From Mariniflexile litorale (lineage in GTDB: Bacteria > Bacteroidota > Bacteroidia > Flavobacteriales > Flavobacteriaceae), in assembly GCF_031128465.2 (NCBI RefSeq), contig NZ_CP155618.1, positions 1,745,501 to 1,809,500 on the forward strand: a stretch of DNA of 64,000 nt, written 5' to 3'. Shown here piece by piece: positions 25,201-35,084 of this stretch. The notes under the pieces are model-generated. The model saw nothing but the letters and a program-made list of their open reading frames with translations. It was not told the origin of the DNA and did not search any database. The translations under genes were made by a program, and so were the position numbers. The stretch's first letter is position 1. Every line of letters begins with the position of its first letter.

Positions 25201-25247
25201 CATAACAATTACGTAACTTAGCATTATAAAATACAAAGGATATTTGC
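25201..25247 (+). promoter_or_regulatory. PHO-box-like repeats and -7 element, promoter of the PiT permease gene
   Basis: Adjacent 11-mers are CATAACAATTA (25201) and CGTAACTTAGC (25212). TTTGC begins at 25243, exactly 31 bp from the second unit. The ATG is 23 bp further on. The site starts 5 bp after the porin stop codon. Confidence 0.68.
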
Positions 25248-25269
25248 AAACTTATTTTTATTTATAACT

Positions 25270-27579
25270 ATGGATAATATATACTTATTAATGATAATTG
25301 CCCTAGCGGTATTAGCCATTGCCGATTTAGTTGTTGGCGTTAGCAATGACGCTGTTAATTTCTTGAATTCGGCCATTGGTTCTAAAGGCGTTTCATTTAA
25401 AACTATTATGATAGTCGCCAGTGTTGGTGTTGCGGTTGGAGCTGTATTTTCAAGTGGGATGATGGAAGTTGCCAGAAAAGGTATTTTCAATCCTCATGAA
25501 TTCATGTTTAATGAAATCATGATTATTTTCATGGCCGTTATGATAACAGATATACTGCTATTAGACTTTTTTAATACAGTAGGTATGCCAACATCTACAA
25601 CGGTTTCTATTGTTTTCGAATTATTAGGTGCTTCAGTAGCTATGGCACTTATTAAAATTGGACATAATGAGGGTACATTTACTGATGTTGTTAATTATAT
25701 AAATACCTCTAAGGCTTCTGAAATTATTTTTGGCATATTACTCTCTGTAGTCGTCGCTTTCTCAGTTGGGGCAGCGGTTCAATGGGTAGCCAGACTTTTA
25801 TTATCCTATAATTTTGAGAAAAAAGCTAACTGGGTAGGTGCTCTTTTTGGCGGAATGGCTATTACATCTATCACCTATTTTATTTTCATGAAAGGAATTG
25901 GTGGAACCGCATTTGCAAAACAAAGCTTTGCTATTACTGGAGGAGCGACCATTAAAGAATTTTTAGAAACACAAGTGGCGTTAATTATTTTATGCAGCCT
26001 TATTGTATGGTCCTTAATTTCTTTTGCTTTAATAAATTATGCTAAAGTTAATATTTATAAACTTATTATCATCATAGGTACCTTTGCGCTGGCTTTAGCT
26101 TTTGCAGGAAACGATTTAGTTAATTTTATTGGTGTGCCTATTGCTGGATGGCAGTCTTACAACGCTTGGGCCGGATCGGGTATTGCTCCCGAGGCTTTTA
26201 GCATGGGCTTTCTTGCCGATAAAGTACCAACACCCACCATTTTATTAGTAATTGCTGGGTTTATTATGGTTGCCACCTTATGGTTTTCTAAAAAAGCAAA
26301 ATCGGTTACAGAAACTGAAATCAACTTATCTAGAGAAGGCGACGGGAAAGAACGCTTTCAACCTAATTTTTTATCGCGGGGTTTTGTTAGATTGGCGTTA
26401 GGTATTTCACAGATGTCATCCTATATACTACCAAATACTTGGCAAGCTAAAATTGATAAACAGTTTGAAAAACCTGTAATTAATTTAGCAAAATCTAAAA
26501 CACACGAATTACCAGCATTCGATATGGTACGTGCAGCCGTAAATTTAATGGTAGCCGCTATTCTTATATCATTAGCAACCTCTATGAAACTTCCATTGTC
26601 AACAACCTATGTAACATTTATGGTTGCTATGGGGTCGTCTTTAGCAGATAGAGCGTGGGGTGCAGAAAGTGCTGTTTATAGAGTTGCAGGTGTTTTAAAT
26701 GTTATTGGGGGTTGGTTTTTTACTGCCATTATAGCTTTTGTAGCTGCAGCAGTTATAGCCTACTTGTTAAACTGGAACGTAGACGTTATGGTTCCTGTAT
26801 TGTTATTGGTAGCTGCTTTATTGTTAGTTAGAAATTATATATCTCACCGAGAAAAAACGAAAGAAGCAAAAGCTGAAGACAGTTTAACAAAAGCTGAAAG
26901 CAGCTCTATTCAAGGTGTTATACATGAAAGTGCTAAAAATATTGCCAATGTTGTAAAACGTGGAAATAAAATTTACACCAATGCGATTAATGGATTGGCT
27001 AAGCAAGATTTAGCATTATTGAAAAAGAATAAAAAACAGATTGTAAAATTATCTAGTGAGGTAGATGAATTACGTGATAATATTTTCTATTTCATCAAAA
27101 ATTTAGATGAATCGAGTCTTGGTGCTAGTAATTTTTACATTCACATTTTAGGATACCTTCAAGATATGACTCAGTCTTTAGAGTACATTACTAAGGTTAG
27201 TCATAAACACGTTCAAAACAATCATAAAAAACTAAAATTTAACCAAATAAAAGAGTTGAAAGAAGTTGATGAACGCTTTGAAACGTTCTTTAACAATACT
27301 CAAAAAGCGTTTAATTCTAGCTCTTTTGAAGAAATTGGCCTTATTTTAGGGAGAAAACAGGAAATTTTAGGATTAGTAACCTCTAAAATCCAAAAACAAG
27401 TTGAACGTACTCGTACTGAAGAATCGAGTCCTAAAAACACTACATTATACTTTAGTTTATTACTAGAAACTAAAGATTTATTAAATGCCACTATGAATCT
27501 GTTAGAAGAATACCATAATGCACATGATGCTTCGGTAAAACCTGCCACTTTATTACAAAACCCAACAGAATCTAAATAA
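25270..27579 (+). CDS. PiT-family inorganic phosphate permease with C-terminal PhoU-like domain
   Basis: This 769-residue inner-membrane Na+ or H+/phosphate symporter of the PHO4 family carries the two inverted signature repeats: VVGVSNDAVNFLNSAIGSK near the N-terminus and ALAFAGNDLVNFIGVPIAGW in the middle. There are about ten to twelve hydrophobic segments over residues 1-530. After the last segment come about 220 soluble helical residues resembling PhoU/DUF47 (LDESSLGASNFYIHILGYLQ; YLQDMTQSLEYITKVSHKHV). A PiT-PhoU-like fusion is common in Bacteroidetes. Own promoter with the block's 11-bp repeats suggests phosphate-starvation control. A terminator follows 21 bp after the stop. Confidence 0.93.
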   Translation: MDNIYLLMIIALAVLAIADLVVGVSNDAVNFLNSAIGSKGVSFKTIMIVASVGVAVGAVFSSGMMEVARKGIFNPHEFMFNEIMIIFMAVMITDILLLDFFNTVGMPTSTTVSIVFELLGASVAMALIKIGHNEGTFTDVVNYINTSKASEIIFGILLSVVVAFSVGAAVQWVARLLLSYNFEKKANWVGALFGGMAITSITYFIFMKGIGGTAFAKQSFAITGGATIKEFLETQVALIILCSLIVWSLISFALINYAKVNIYKLIIIIGTFALALAFAGNDLVNFIGVPIAGWQSYNAWAGSGIAPEAFSMGFLADKVPTPTILLVIAGFIMVATLWFSKKAKSVTETEINLSREGDGKERFQPNFLSRGFVRLALGISQMSSYILPNTWQAKIDKQFEKPVINLAKSKTHELPAFDMVRAAVNLMVAAILISLATSMKLPLSTTYVTFMVAMGSSLADRAWGAESAVYRVAGVLNVIGGWFFTAIIAFVAAAVIAYLLNWNVDVMVPVLLLVAALLLVRNYISHREKTKEAKAEDSLTKAESSSIQGVIHESAKNIANVVKRGNKIYTNAINGLAKQDLALLKKNKKQIVKLSSEVDELRDNIFYFIKNLDESSLGASNFYIHILGYLQDMTQSLEYITKVSHKHVQNNHKKLKFNQIKELKEVDERFETFFNNTQKAFNSSSFEEIGLILGRKQEILGLVTSKIQKQVERTRTEESSPKNTTLYFSLLLETKDLLNATMNLLEEYHNAHDASVKPATLLQNPTESK

Positions 27580-27600
27580 ATATACTTTTCCAAACCAAAT

Positions 27601-27640
27601 AAACAAAGCCATCTTAACTAAGGTGGCTTTGTTTATTTAA
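27601..27640 (+). terminator. Terminator after the PiT permease gene
   Basis: The stem is AAACAAAGCCATCTTA (27601-27616) with TAAGGTGGCTTTGTTT (27619-27634), with one mismatch. It overlaps the upstream edge of the ppnP promoter region. Confidence 0.8.
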
Positions 27641-27646
27641 ATTATT

Positions 27647-27654
27647 TACTTTTG
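27647..27654 (+). promoter_or_regulatory. -7 element TACTTTTG of ppnP
   Basis: This is a perfect TAnnTTTG match 21 bp before the chosen ATG at 27676. It supports that start over an upstream in-frame TTG or GTG-type start. Confidence 0.5.
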
Positions 27655-27675
27655 TATAAATTTAAAAAACATAAA

Positions 27676-27957
27676 ATGATTTCAGCAAACGAGTATTTTG
27701 ATAGTAATGTAAAATCTTTAGGCTACACAACAGCAACAGGAAGTTCTACCTTAGGTGTTATGAACCCTGGAGAGTATGAATTTGGAACTTCTAAACATGA
27801 AATTATGCGTGTTATTGAAGGTGAAATGACAGTTAAGTTACCTGAAACTACTGAATGGGTTACCTATAAAGCTGGGGAAGCTTATGAAATAGATGCTAAC
27901 AAAAAATTTCAAGTTAAAGTATCGGTACAAACTTCTTATTTGTGCCAGTATAAATAA
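27676..27957 (+). CDS. ppnP: Pyrimidine/purine nucleoside phosphorylase, PpnP (YaiE/DUF1255) family
   Basis: This 93-residue cupin-fold enzyme splits nucleosides with phosphate to a base and ribose-1-phosphate. Diagnostic strings are KSLGYTTATGSSTLGVMNPG, GEYEFGTSKHEIMRVIEG and TYKAGEAYEIDANKKFQVKV. ATG 27676 gives the usual N-terminus MISANEYF, and eight extra upstream codons would add an atypical basic leader. It is monocistronic between two terminators. It lies next to the phosphate block but does not carry its promoter repeats. Confidence 0.9.
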   Translation: MISANEYFDSNVKSLGYTTATGSSTLGVMNPGEYEFGTSKHEIMRVIEGEMTVKLPETTEWVTYKAGEAYEIDANKKFQVKVSVQTSYLCQYK

Positions 27958-27976
27958 TTTGATTTAAAAATTTCAT

Positions 27977-28007
27977 AAAAAAAGCACCTCAATCGAGGTG
28001 CTTTTTT
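27977..28007. terminator. Bidirectional terminator between ppnP and nrdA
   Basis: AAAAAAAGCACCTC (27977-27990), loop AATC, then GAGGTGCTTTTTT. A/T tracts on both sides serve the two convergent genes. Confidence 0.85.
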
Positions 28008-28069
28008 ACAACACTTAACTTGAAATTGCTTTCAAATATTTATTCTTAAATAGAATGGGGGCAAATTTA

Positions 28070-30553
28070 TTAAGACCCACACATTAAGCAATCATCTCCT
28101 TCTGCAGCTTTAGCTTGAGCTATTAAAGCTTTCATTTCATCGGCACTCATCGGCTCAATTTCCGGAGTTTGTTTTTGGCTTGCAAATTTAATGGCCGTTT
28201 TTTCTGCTATATTCTTTTTTTGTGCTGCTTGTGTAGCATCTTGATTTATTACTTCTACCTCTTCTGCTAAGGGTTCTTCGTTTTTAGTGGTTTTTAAAGT
28301 AAACTTAATGGCATCTACAGCACTCTTAGTACGTAAATAGTACATACCTGTTTTTAAACCACTTTTCCAAGCATAAAAGTGCATAGAGGTTAGTTTTGCC
28401 ATAGTGGCACCTTCCATAAACAGGTTAAGCGATTGTGACTGATCAATAAAGTAACCTCTTTGGCGACTCATGTCAATAATATCTTTCATACTTAACTCCC
28501 AAACTGTTTTATAAAGTTCTTTAATGTCTTGCGGAATAATATCAATACCTTGAACCGAGCCATTAGCTCTCATGATATCTTGCTTTAAAGCATCGTTCCA
28601 TAAACCTAACTCTACTAAATCTTCCAATAAATGTTTGTTTACTACAATAAATTCACCCGATAATACACGACGTGTGTAAATGTTAGAAGTATAAGGTTCA
28701 AAACACTCGTTATTTCCTAAAATTTGAGATGTTGAAGCTGTAGGCATCGGAGCAACCAAAAGTGAATTACGCACCCCATGTTTTAATACTTGTTTACGGA
28801 GTTTCTCCCATTCCCACATACCGCTTAATTCTTCATCTTTCAAATTCCAAAGATTGTATTGGAATTGACCTTTACTTATAGGAGATCCTTCATACGATTC
28901 GTACGGACCATCGGCCTTAGCTTCTTCCATACTGGCAGTAACGGCTGCAAAATAAAGCGTTTCAAAAATATCTTGATTTAACTTTTTAGCTTCATCACTT
29001 GTAAAAGGCATACGTAACAAAATAAACGTATCTGCCAATCCTTGCACACCAAGACCTATAGGTCTGTGACGCATATTCGAGTTTTTGGCTTCTATTACAG
29101 GATAGTAATTTCTATCGATAACTCTGTTTAAATTTTTTGTAACACGTTTTGTAATACGGAAAAGCTCTTTATGGTCGAACTCGCCATTTTTAACAAACAT
29201 TGGTAGCGCAATGGATGCTAAATTACAAACAGCAACCTCATCTGGAGATGTATACTCCATAATTTCTGTACATAAATTTGAAGAACGGATGGTTCCTAAA
29301 TTTTGTTGATTCGATTTACGGTTTGCTGCATCTTTATACAACATGTAAGGTGTACCTGTTTCAATTTGAGATTCTAATATTTTCTCCCACAGTTCACGAG
29401 CGTTGATGGTTTTACGTCCTTTTCCTTCTGCTTCATATTTTAAATATAATGCCTCAAAAGCCTCACTATGCACTTCATCTAAACCAGGACATTCGTTAGG
29501 ACACATTAAGGTCCACTTTCCATCTTCTTGAACACGTTGCATAAACAAATCGGAAATCCACATAGCATAAAATAAATCACGTGCACGCATTTCTTCTTTA
29601 CCATGGTTTTTCTTCAAGTCTAAGAAATCCATAATATCGGCATGCCATGTTTCAATATACATTGCAAAACTTCCTTTACGTTTTCCGCCACCTTGATCTA
29701 CATAACGTGCCGTATCGTTAAATACTTTTAACATAGGAACAATACCGTTTGATGTACCATTAGTACCCGATATATAACTTCCTGTAGCACGAATGTTGTG
29801 TATAGCCAAACCAATACCTCCTGCCGATTGCGAAATTTTGGCGGTTTGTTTTAATGTATCGTAAATACCATCAATACTATCGTCTTTCATAGTTAATAAG
29901 AAACAAGAAGACATTTGTGGCTTGGGTGTACCTGCATTAAAAAGTGTTGGTGTAGCGTGTGTAAAATATTTTTTAGACATGAGTTCGTAAGTTTCAATAA
30001 CCGACTCTAAATCGTCTAAATGAATTCCTACTGCCACACGCATTAGCATATGTTGTGGACGTTCGGCTATTTTACCATTTAATTTTAATAAATACGAACG
30101 TTCTAAAGTTTTAAACCCAAAATAATCATAGCCAAAATCACGGTTATATATAATGGTAGAATCTAAAACATCTTTATTTTTCATGATAACCTCGTAAACA
30201 TCATCGGCTAAAAGCGATGCATCTTTACCAGTTCTGGGATTTACGTAAGTGTACAGGTCGTGCATCACCTCACTAAATGTTTTTTTAGTGTTTTTATGTA
30301 AGTTAGACACAGAAATTCTTGCTGCTAGCCTTGCATAATCTGGATGAGCCGTTGTCATGGTTGCAGCAATTTCAGCAGCTAAGTTATCAAGTTCACTAGT
30401 AGTAACCCCATCATATAAACCTTCAATAACACGCATAGTTACTTTTAAAGGGTCTACTAATTCGTTTAACCCGTAACACAACTTACGCACTCTTGCGGTT
30501 ATTTTGTCGAACATAATTTGTTCTTTTCTGCCGTCTCTTTTTACTACATACAT
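28070..30553 (-). CDS. nrdA: Ribonucleoside-diphosphate reductase, large (alpha) subunit, class Ia
   Basis: The protein reduces ribonucleotides to deoxyribonucleotides with the NrdB radical subunit. The N-terminus is an ATP-cone ([21 protein letters not shown]) for allosteric control. The reductase core has [16 protein letters not shown] with a catalytic cysteine, [22 protein letters not shown] and the finger-loop region. The C-terminus ends DDCLMCGS, the CxxC shuttle that takes electrons from thioredoxin or glutaredoxin. ATG 30553 gives the standard start MYVVKRDG; eleven upstream codons in frame look non-coding. It lies 219 bp after nrdB in the same direction, with a hairpin in the gap. Confidence 0.95.
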   Translation of the reverse strand: MYVVKRDGRKEQIMFDKITARVRKLCYGLNELVDPLKVTMRVIEGLYDGVTTSELDNLAAEIAATMTTAHPDYARLAARISVSNLHKNTKKTFSEVMHDLYTYVNPRTGKDASLLADDVYEVIMKNKDVLDSTIIYNRDFGYDYFGFKTLERSYLLKLNGKIAERPQHMLMRVAVGIHLDDLESVIETYELMSKKYFTHATPTLFNAGTPKPQMSSCFLLTMKDDSIDGIYDTLKQTAKISQSAGGIGLAIHNIRATGSYISGTNGTSNGIVPMLKVFNDTARYVDQGGGKRKGSFAMYIETWHADIMDFLDLKKNHGKEEMRARDLFYAMWISDLFMQRVQEDGKWTLMCPNECPGLDEVHSEAFEALYLKYEAEGKGRKTINARELWEKILESQIETGTPYMLYKDAANRKSNQQNLGTIRSSNLCTEIMEYTSPDEVAVCNLASIALPMFVKNGEFDHKELFRITKRVTKNLNRVIDRNYYPVIEAKNSNMRHRPIGLGVQGLADTFILLRMPFTSDEAKKLNQDIFETLYFAAVTASMEEAKADGPYESYEGSPISKGQFQYNLWNLKDEELSGMWEWEKLRKQVLKHGVRNSLLVAPMPTASTSQILGNNECFEPYTSNIYTRRVLSGEFIVVNKHLLEDLVELGLWNDALKQDIMRANGSVQGIDIIPQDIKELYKTVWELSMKDIIDMSRQRGYFIDQSQSLNLFMEGATMAKLTSMHFYAWKSGLKTGMYYLRTKSAVDAIKFTLKTTKNEEPLAEEVEVINQDATQAAQKKNIAEKTAIKFASQKQTPEIEPMSADEMKALIAQAKAAEGDDCLMCGS

Positions 30554-30581
30554 ATTTTTACACTTTTTTAAGTTTTTCTGA

Positions 30582-30608
30582 TACACCTTCAGAAAAACGG
30601 TTAATAGA
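30582..30608 (-). promoter_or_regulatory. Stem-loop in the nrdA leader
   Basis: GTTTTTCTGA (30582-30591) and TCAGAAAAAC (30599-30608) are perfect 10-bp arms around a 7-nt loop, 28 bp upstream of the nrdA ATG. It could attenuate, process or stabilise the nrdB-nrdA message. A T-rich stretch follows it on the minus strand (AAAAAAG rather than T), so it is unlikely to be a simple terminator. Confidence 0.35.
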
Positions 30609-30772
30609 TTATTCCAAATACTATCTAATTGTAATTAGTTTAATATTTAGTTGTTCAGATGGATTAATAAAACTGGTAATTTCTCATTTTACTGAAACTG
30701 CTTCAGCGAAAGGGCATGAGAACAACACCTTTATAAATTATAGAAAACTTTTCTCTTAATTGATTTTAATGA

Positions 30773-31753
30773 TTAAAAATCGGCATCAAAAGTAAATTTA
30801 TCTTTATCTTCTTCTTTATTAAGAACACCAGCTTTTTGGTATTCAGACACACGTTTTTCAAAGAAATTTGTTTTTCCTTGTAAAGAAATCATGTCCATAA
30901 AATCGAATGGATTGGCTGTATTATATTCTTTATCGCAACCCAACTCAAATAATAATCTGTCGGTTACAAACTCTAAATATTGCGACATTAGTTTCGCATT
31001 CATGCCTATTAAACTCGCTGGTAATGATTCTGTTATAAATTCACGCTCAATATCTAAAGCATCAATTAATATTTCTCTAATTCTATCTTTAGGCACTTTG
31101 TTTATCAAATGCTTGTTATGTAAGTGCACCGCAAAATCACAATGTACACCTTCATCACGAGAAATTAACTCGTTTGAGAATGTTAAACCAGGCATTAAAC
31201 CTCTTTTCTTTAACCAGAAAATAGAACAAAACGCCCCAGAAAAGAAAATACCTTCTACGGCAGCAAATGCAATTAAACGTTCTGCAAAACTTGGAGAATC
31301 GATCCATTTTAATGCCCAATCTGCTTTTTTCTTAATTGCAGGGAAATTTTCAAGTGCATTAAATAATAAATCTTTTTCTTTTTCGTCTTTTACGTAGGTA
31401 TCAATTAAAAGTGAATAGGTTTCACTATGAATATTTTCCATCATGATTTGAAATCCGTAGAAGAATTTCGCTTCACTATATTGTACTTCGCTTACAAAAT
31501 TTTCTGCTAAATTTTCATTTACAATACCATCACTAGCTGCAAAAAAAGCTAAAATGTGTTTTATAAAATAACGTTCATCGTCATTTAACTTATTTTTCCA
31601 GTCTGTAAGGTCTTGATGTAAGTCAATTTCTTCTGCAGTCCAAAAACTTGCCTCCGATTTTTTATACCATTCCCAAATATCATGATGTTCAATTGGAAAA
31701 ATAACAAAACGATTTTTGTTTTCTTGTAGAATGGGTTCTATTGATTGAGACAT
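30773..31753 (-). CDS. nrdB: Ribonucleoside-diphosphate reductase, small (beta) subunit
   Basis: This 326-residue di-iron/tyrosyl-radical subunit is the partner of NrdA. Metal-ligand motifs are seen in order: [16 protein letters not shown]-type N-terminal region ([18 protein letters not shown]), [17 protein letters not shown] with Glu and His ligands, and [17 protein letters not shown]. Length and the acidic C-terminus ([10 protein letters not shown]) used for docking to NrdA are normal. It is upstream of nrdA on the same strand, the order common in Bacteroidetes. The upstream 286 bp to the next gene hold no other feature that I can support. Confidence 0.95.
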   Translation of the reverse strand: MSQSIEPILQENKNRFVIFPIEHHDIWEWYKKSEASFWTAEEIDLHQDLTDWKNKLNDDERYFIKHILAFFAASDGIVNENLAENFVSEVQYSEAKFFYGFQIMMENIHSETYSLLIDTYVKDEKEKDLLFNALENFPAIKKKADWALKWIDSPSFAERLIAFAAVEGIFFSGAFCSIFWLKKRGLMPGLTFSNELISRDEGVHCDFAVHLHNKHLINKVPKDRIREILIDALDIEREFITESLPASLIGMNAKLMSQYLEFVTDRLLFELGCDKEYNTANPFDFMDMISLQGKTNFFEKRVSEYQKAGVLNKEEDKDKFTFDADF

Positions 31754-32039
31754 TTCTTTTAGTTTTATTTTTTAAAATTAGACAAAAATCGATACCGATT
31801 TAGGGAGTAACAAAGATTGAAAAATGCTATTTAAAATGAAAGGTTTAGTTATAAACATTGTCAACAAGTTTTTAACAATTAAAGAATAACGAAACAAAAT
31901 AAAGTGAACAAATTAAAAGTAATAAATAACTGATTTACAGATTTTTATATTTTTTAGATTTTTAAAAAGTTTGCAGTAAAAAACAAGTTTTTTAATTTTA
32001 AACCCCTAATTTTAAAGGTGTTTTAGAGGTTTATTTTAG

Positions 32040-32606
32040 TTACGACAACTTGTTGGCAATCTTTTCTAATTCCAAATACCAATCTTCGCCAAATTTTCTT
32101 ATCAAGGCTTCTCTTACAAATTTATAAACAGGAATTTGCAGTTCTTTTCCTAGAGTGCACGCATCATCACAAATTTCCCATTTGTGGTAGTTTACGGCGG
32201 AAAATTCGGTGTAATCTTGTATTCTTACCGGATATAAATGGCAAGAAACGGGTTTTTTCCAAGAAATTTCACCCTGATTATAGGCCTCTTCAATAGCGCA
32301 CAATGCTACTTTTTTTTCATCAAAAATAACATAGGCACAATCGGCACCATTAATTAAAGGCGTTTCTAAATCGCCATCCTCGGAGGTTACATAAACACCT
32401 TGAGATTCAATTGCTCTAATACTTTCTTTTCGCAAAAAAGGCTTTACTTTAGGGTATATTGATTTTAATATTTCAGCTTCTTCAGCTTCTAGAGGCGCTC
32501 CGGCATCACCATCTATACAGCAAGCTCCTTTACATGCAGAAAGGTTGCACATAAAATCCTTTTTTATAATATCTTCTGAAACGATGGTTTTCCCTAATTG
32601 AAACAT
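32040..32606 (-). CDS. DUF3109 family cysteine-cluster protein
   Basis: This 188-residue protein starts MFQLGKTIVSEDIIKKDFMC and has the family's Cys pattern: CNLSACKGACCIDGDAGAPL, then DCAYVIF, ALCAIEEAYNQG, SCHLYPVRI and CDDACTLG. The spaced cysteines resemble YkgJ-type putative metal (Zn or Fe-S) binding proteins. The function is not established. It is conserved as a single gene across Bacteroidetes and reads away from marC, from which it is separated by 204 bp containing a 30-bp palindrome. Confidence 0.88.
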   Translation of the reverse strand: MFQLGKTIVSEDIIKKDFMCNLSACKGACCIDGDAGAPLEAEEAEILKSIYPKVKPFLRKESIRAIESQGVYVTSEDGDLETPLINGADCAYVIFDEKKVALCAIEEAYNQGEISWKKPVSCHLYPVRIQDYTEFSAVNYHKWEICDDACTLGKELQIPVYKFVREALIRKFGEDWYLELEKIANKLS

Positions 32607-32685
32607 ATGCTGTAAAATTATTTAGTAGGGGGCAAAAATAACTAAACTTTAGCGTTTAATACTATAGTTATTGACTTCAATCTGC

Positions 32686-32727
32686 TAATTTTGCGACAAA
32701 TTTAGAATTTGATCAAATTCTAAATTT
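32686..32727 (+). promoter_or_regulatory. -7 element followed by a perfect 30-bp palindrome upstream of marC
   Basis: TAATTTTG at 32686-32693 is a perfect -7 match. Five bases later AAATTTAGAATTTGA (32698-32712) meets its exact complement TCAAATTCTAAATTT (32713-32727). The palindrome would sit at the start of the transcript, either as an operator or a 5' hairpin. Confidence 0.5.
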
Positions 32728-32810
32728 TTGATTGCTATTTTTACGGGAATAACTATTTTAACGAAAACCTTGAATGAGGGTTTAAGTAATTTAATTTAAA
32801 AAGCAAATCC

Positions 32811-33398
32811 ATGAAACTTAATTTTAAAGAAATATTTACTGCTTTTATGGTATTGTTTGCGGTTGTAGACATTGTTGGTAATATTCCAATAATAATTGAT
32901 TTACGAAAAAAAGTAGGTCATATTAATAGTAGAAGAGCCGCTATTATATCAGGAGTTATCATGATTGCATTTCTTTTTTTAGGAAACAGTATTTTAACCC
33001 TTATTGGTATTGATGTGAATTCGTTTGCAGTTGCAGGAGCATTTATTCTGTTTTTCATTGCTTTAGAAATGGTATTAGGTATTACACTTTACAAACATGA
33101 AGAATATACGGCTGACGCAGCTTCGGTATTTCCATTAGCATTTCCACTTATTGCTGGCCCTGGAAGCTTAACTACACTATTATCGTTAAGAGCTGAATTT
33201 AAAATCGAGAATATTATAGTCGCTATCATATTAAACGTTATTGTTATTTTTATTGTTTTAAAAACATCAAAAACCATCGAACGTTTTTTAGGGCAAAATG
33301 GTATTAGTATTGTTAGAAAAGTATTTGGCGTTATATTATTAGCGATTGCGGTTAAACTGTTTGCTCATAATATTAAAGCATTGTTTGAAATAATATAA
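32811..33398 (+). CDS. MarC family integral membrane protein
   Basis: This 195-residue protein has six hydrophobic segments. It starts NFKEIFTAFMVLFAVVDIVGNIPI and contains the MarC signature FPLAFPLIAGPGSLTTLLSL. GNIP near the N-terminus and IAVKLFAHNIKALFE at the end are also typical. Despite the name, MarC proteins have no proven role in antibiotic resistance and the transported substrate is unknown. A small two-TM protein gene follows 12 bp later, so they form an operon. Confidence 0.9.
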   Translation: MKLNFKEIFTAFMVLFAVVDIVGNIPIIIDLRKKVGHINSRRAAIISGVIMIAFLFLGNSILTLIGIDVNSFAVAGAFILFFIALEMVLGITLYKHEEYTADAASVFPLAFPLIAGPGSLTTLLSLRAEFKIENIIVAIILNVIVIFIVLKTSKTIERFLGQNGISIVRKVFGVILLAIAVKLFAHNIKALFEII

Positions 33399-33410
33399 CC
33401 TATATAACAA

Positions 33411-33614
33411 ATGAAAATTTTGACCATTATAATTAGTGTGCTTGCTTTAGTGCTTATTGTCTTTAATTTTACTCAAGTAAATTTTGAAGCACCTTTTAAA
33501 GGAGAAAGTATGATTGCTTTAATAACTATTTTAGCAGCACTTTGTGCCATTGTTATGATGCTTATTTTAAGAGTTTCTAAACGTATTGAAGAAAAAGTAA
33601 AAGAACGCCGCTAA
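33411..33614 (+). CDS. Small two-TM membrane protein of unknown function
   Basis: The protein has 67 residues: TM helix 1 at about 3-22 (ILTIIISVLALVLIVFNF), a short loop (VNFEAPFKGES), TM helix 2 at about 34-54, then a basic tail SKRIEEKVKERR. It resembles small LapA-like or DUF-type inner-membrane proteins, but I cannot assign a family. It is coupled to marC by a 12-bp gap and co-oriented. Confidence 0.75.
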   Translation: MKILTIIISVLALVLIVFNFTQVNFEAPFKGESMIALITILAALCAIVMMLILRVSKRIEEKVKERR

Positions 33615-33743
33615 TATTAGTATTTTGTCTATTATTATTAATACCAATTGTTTACACTTCGCTTGGGTTTTGGGTCATACAAACGGCAACTGTTTTCCTT
33701 GCCCTCAATGGATATTTTTTTTAGTAAACTACTAAAAAAAAAG

Positions 33744-33751
33744 TATATTTG
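33744..33751 (+). promoter_or_regulatory. -7 element TATATTTG of the 33778 lipoprotein gene
   Basis: Perfect TAnnTTTG match 26 bp before the ATG. No obvious -33 motif is visible. Confidence 0.5.
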
Positions 33752-33777
33752 GCTTCGAATTTAAAAACCCAAAACAA

Positions 33778-35004
33778 ATGAAAAAAACAATTAGCTTAAC
33801 TTTATTATGTTTTATATTAGTTTTAAACATTTCTTGCGAAAGCGATGATAACGGAGATGGCGACAAACCTAAAATAACAGGATCTCTAAGTGTTGAAGAA
33901 GGAAAAAATCAATTAGAAGACAATAGCATTGAATTGTTAAATAAAATAGATGCTTTTAAAAATAATGATGCCTTAAACGAAATTATTGAATTAGCAGAGT
34001 TTTTAAATGGTTCTAATGATTCTAAAATAGTTAACTTTAAAAAAACAGCATTTAGTACAATAAACAATATATCTTCTATAGAAGCGTCTAATAAAAGTAT
34101 TACAACATTTAATGCAAAACAATCTATAGCAATTATTTCTGAAACTCCGCTTGCTGATGATTTTCAAGCAGAAAAAGGGATATACTTATGGAATTCAGAT
34201 ACTGAAAAGTTCGATAAAACAGGTTCAAGTGATGACGTTATTTATAACATAAATTACAATGGTAAAGTTGCTGTATTTAGTTTTACAGATTTTACTACTA
34301 AACTTGCTGGAAGTGAAGGCTCTAAAGAAGAAATACCGACTTTAATTAAAGCAAATCTTAAAATAGATAACACGACAGTGTTTACTCAAGCTTTTTCTGC
34401 TTCTTTTAAAGATAATCAACTAATTCCTAGCACTATCAATAACACAACCACTATTGGTGGATTTGCATTTGTAACAGATTATTCTAATTCAAGTAACAAA
34501 ACCATCACTCAATCTTTTGATTTTAAAATTGATGGTGATGTTATTATAGGTTACAGTTACACTGCAAAAGGAAAATTTAATAATGAAGATGGCAACATTG
34601 AAGATATAATTGATAGTGTAACATTATCATTTCAATTTTTAGATGCTAATTTATATATAACTGCTAACGATAATAATTTTAATTCGGATAGCGAATTATC
34701 TATAGATCAAGAAGTAGCCTTATTAAATAGTAATGTTAATTCAGAATTAAGTATTAATAAAAAATCTATAGCTAAAAGTATATTCTATAAAGACGAAAGC
34801 ACTTATACCGACTATGTTTTTAACTCAAGTACGCAGAATTTTGAGCTAGTAGAAGTCTCTGAAGATGTTGTTAACATTAAATTTTTATTTGATGATGGCA
34901 CTTCTAATGATTTTAACACTTATATAGAAGGTTCTTTTACAGAATTAGAAAGCAGATTCGATGCCGTTTTTGAAGCTTATGAAAAGCTTTTTGAAGATAT
35001 GTAG
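33778..35004 (+). CDS. Lipoprotein of unknown function
   Basis: The protein has 408 residues, with a lipobox ending LNISC followed by an Asp/Gly-rich linker (ESDDNGDGDKP), typical of surface-exposed Bacteroidetes lipoproteins. The mature part begins with helices (NQLEDNSIELLNKIDAFKNN; NEIIELAEFLNG) and continues with alternating strands. Ser and Asn are abundant. No known domain or active site is recognised. It has its own -7 element and a terminator shared with the convergent DUF4249 gene, so it is monocistronic. Confidence 0.72.
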   Translation: MKKTISLTLLCFILVLNISCESDDNGDGDKPKITGSLSVEEGKNQLEDNSIELLNKIDAFKNNDALNEIIELAEFLNGSNDSKIVNFKKTAFSTINNISSIEASNKSITTFNAKQSIAIISETPLADDFQAEKGIYLWNSDTEKFDKTGSSDDVIYNINYNGKVAVFSFTDFTTKLAGSEGSKEEIPTLIKANLKIDNTTVFTQAFSASFKDNQLIPSTINNTTTIGGFAFVTDYSNSSNKTITQSFDFKIDGDVIIGYSYTAKGKFNNEDGNIEDIIDSVTLSFQFLDANLYITANDNNFNSDSELSIDQEVALLNSNVNSELSINKKSIAKSIFYKDESTYTDYVFNSSTQNFELVEVSEDVVNIKFLFDDGTSNDFNTYIEGSFTELESRFDAVFEAYEKLFEDM

Positions 35005-35043
35005 AAATACATTAGAAAACGAACGTATTAAATAATAAACAGC

Positions 35044-35084
35044 AAAAAAGGGCTACCAATAAGAAATTATGGTAGCCTTTAGTT
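35044..35084. terminator. Bidirectional terminator between the convergent lipoprotein and DUF4249 genes
   Basis: The arms are GGCTACCA (35051-35058) and TGGTAGCC (35070-35077), with A/T tracts outside both. Confidence 0.75.
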
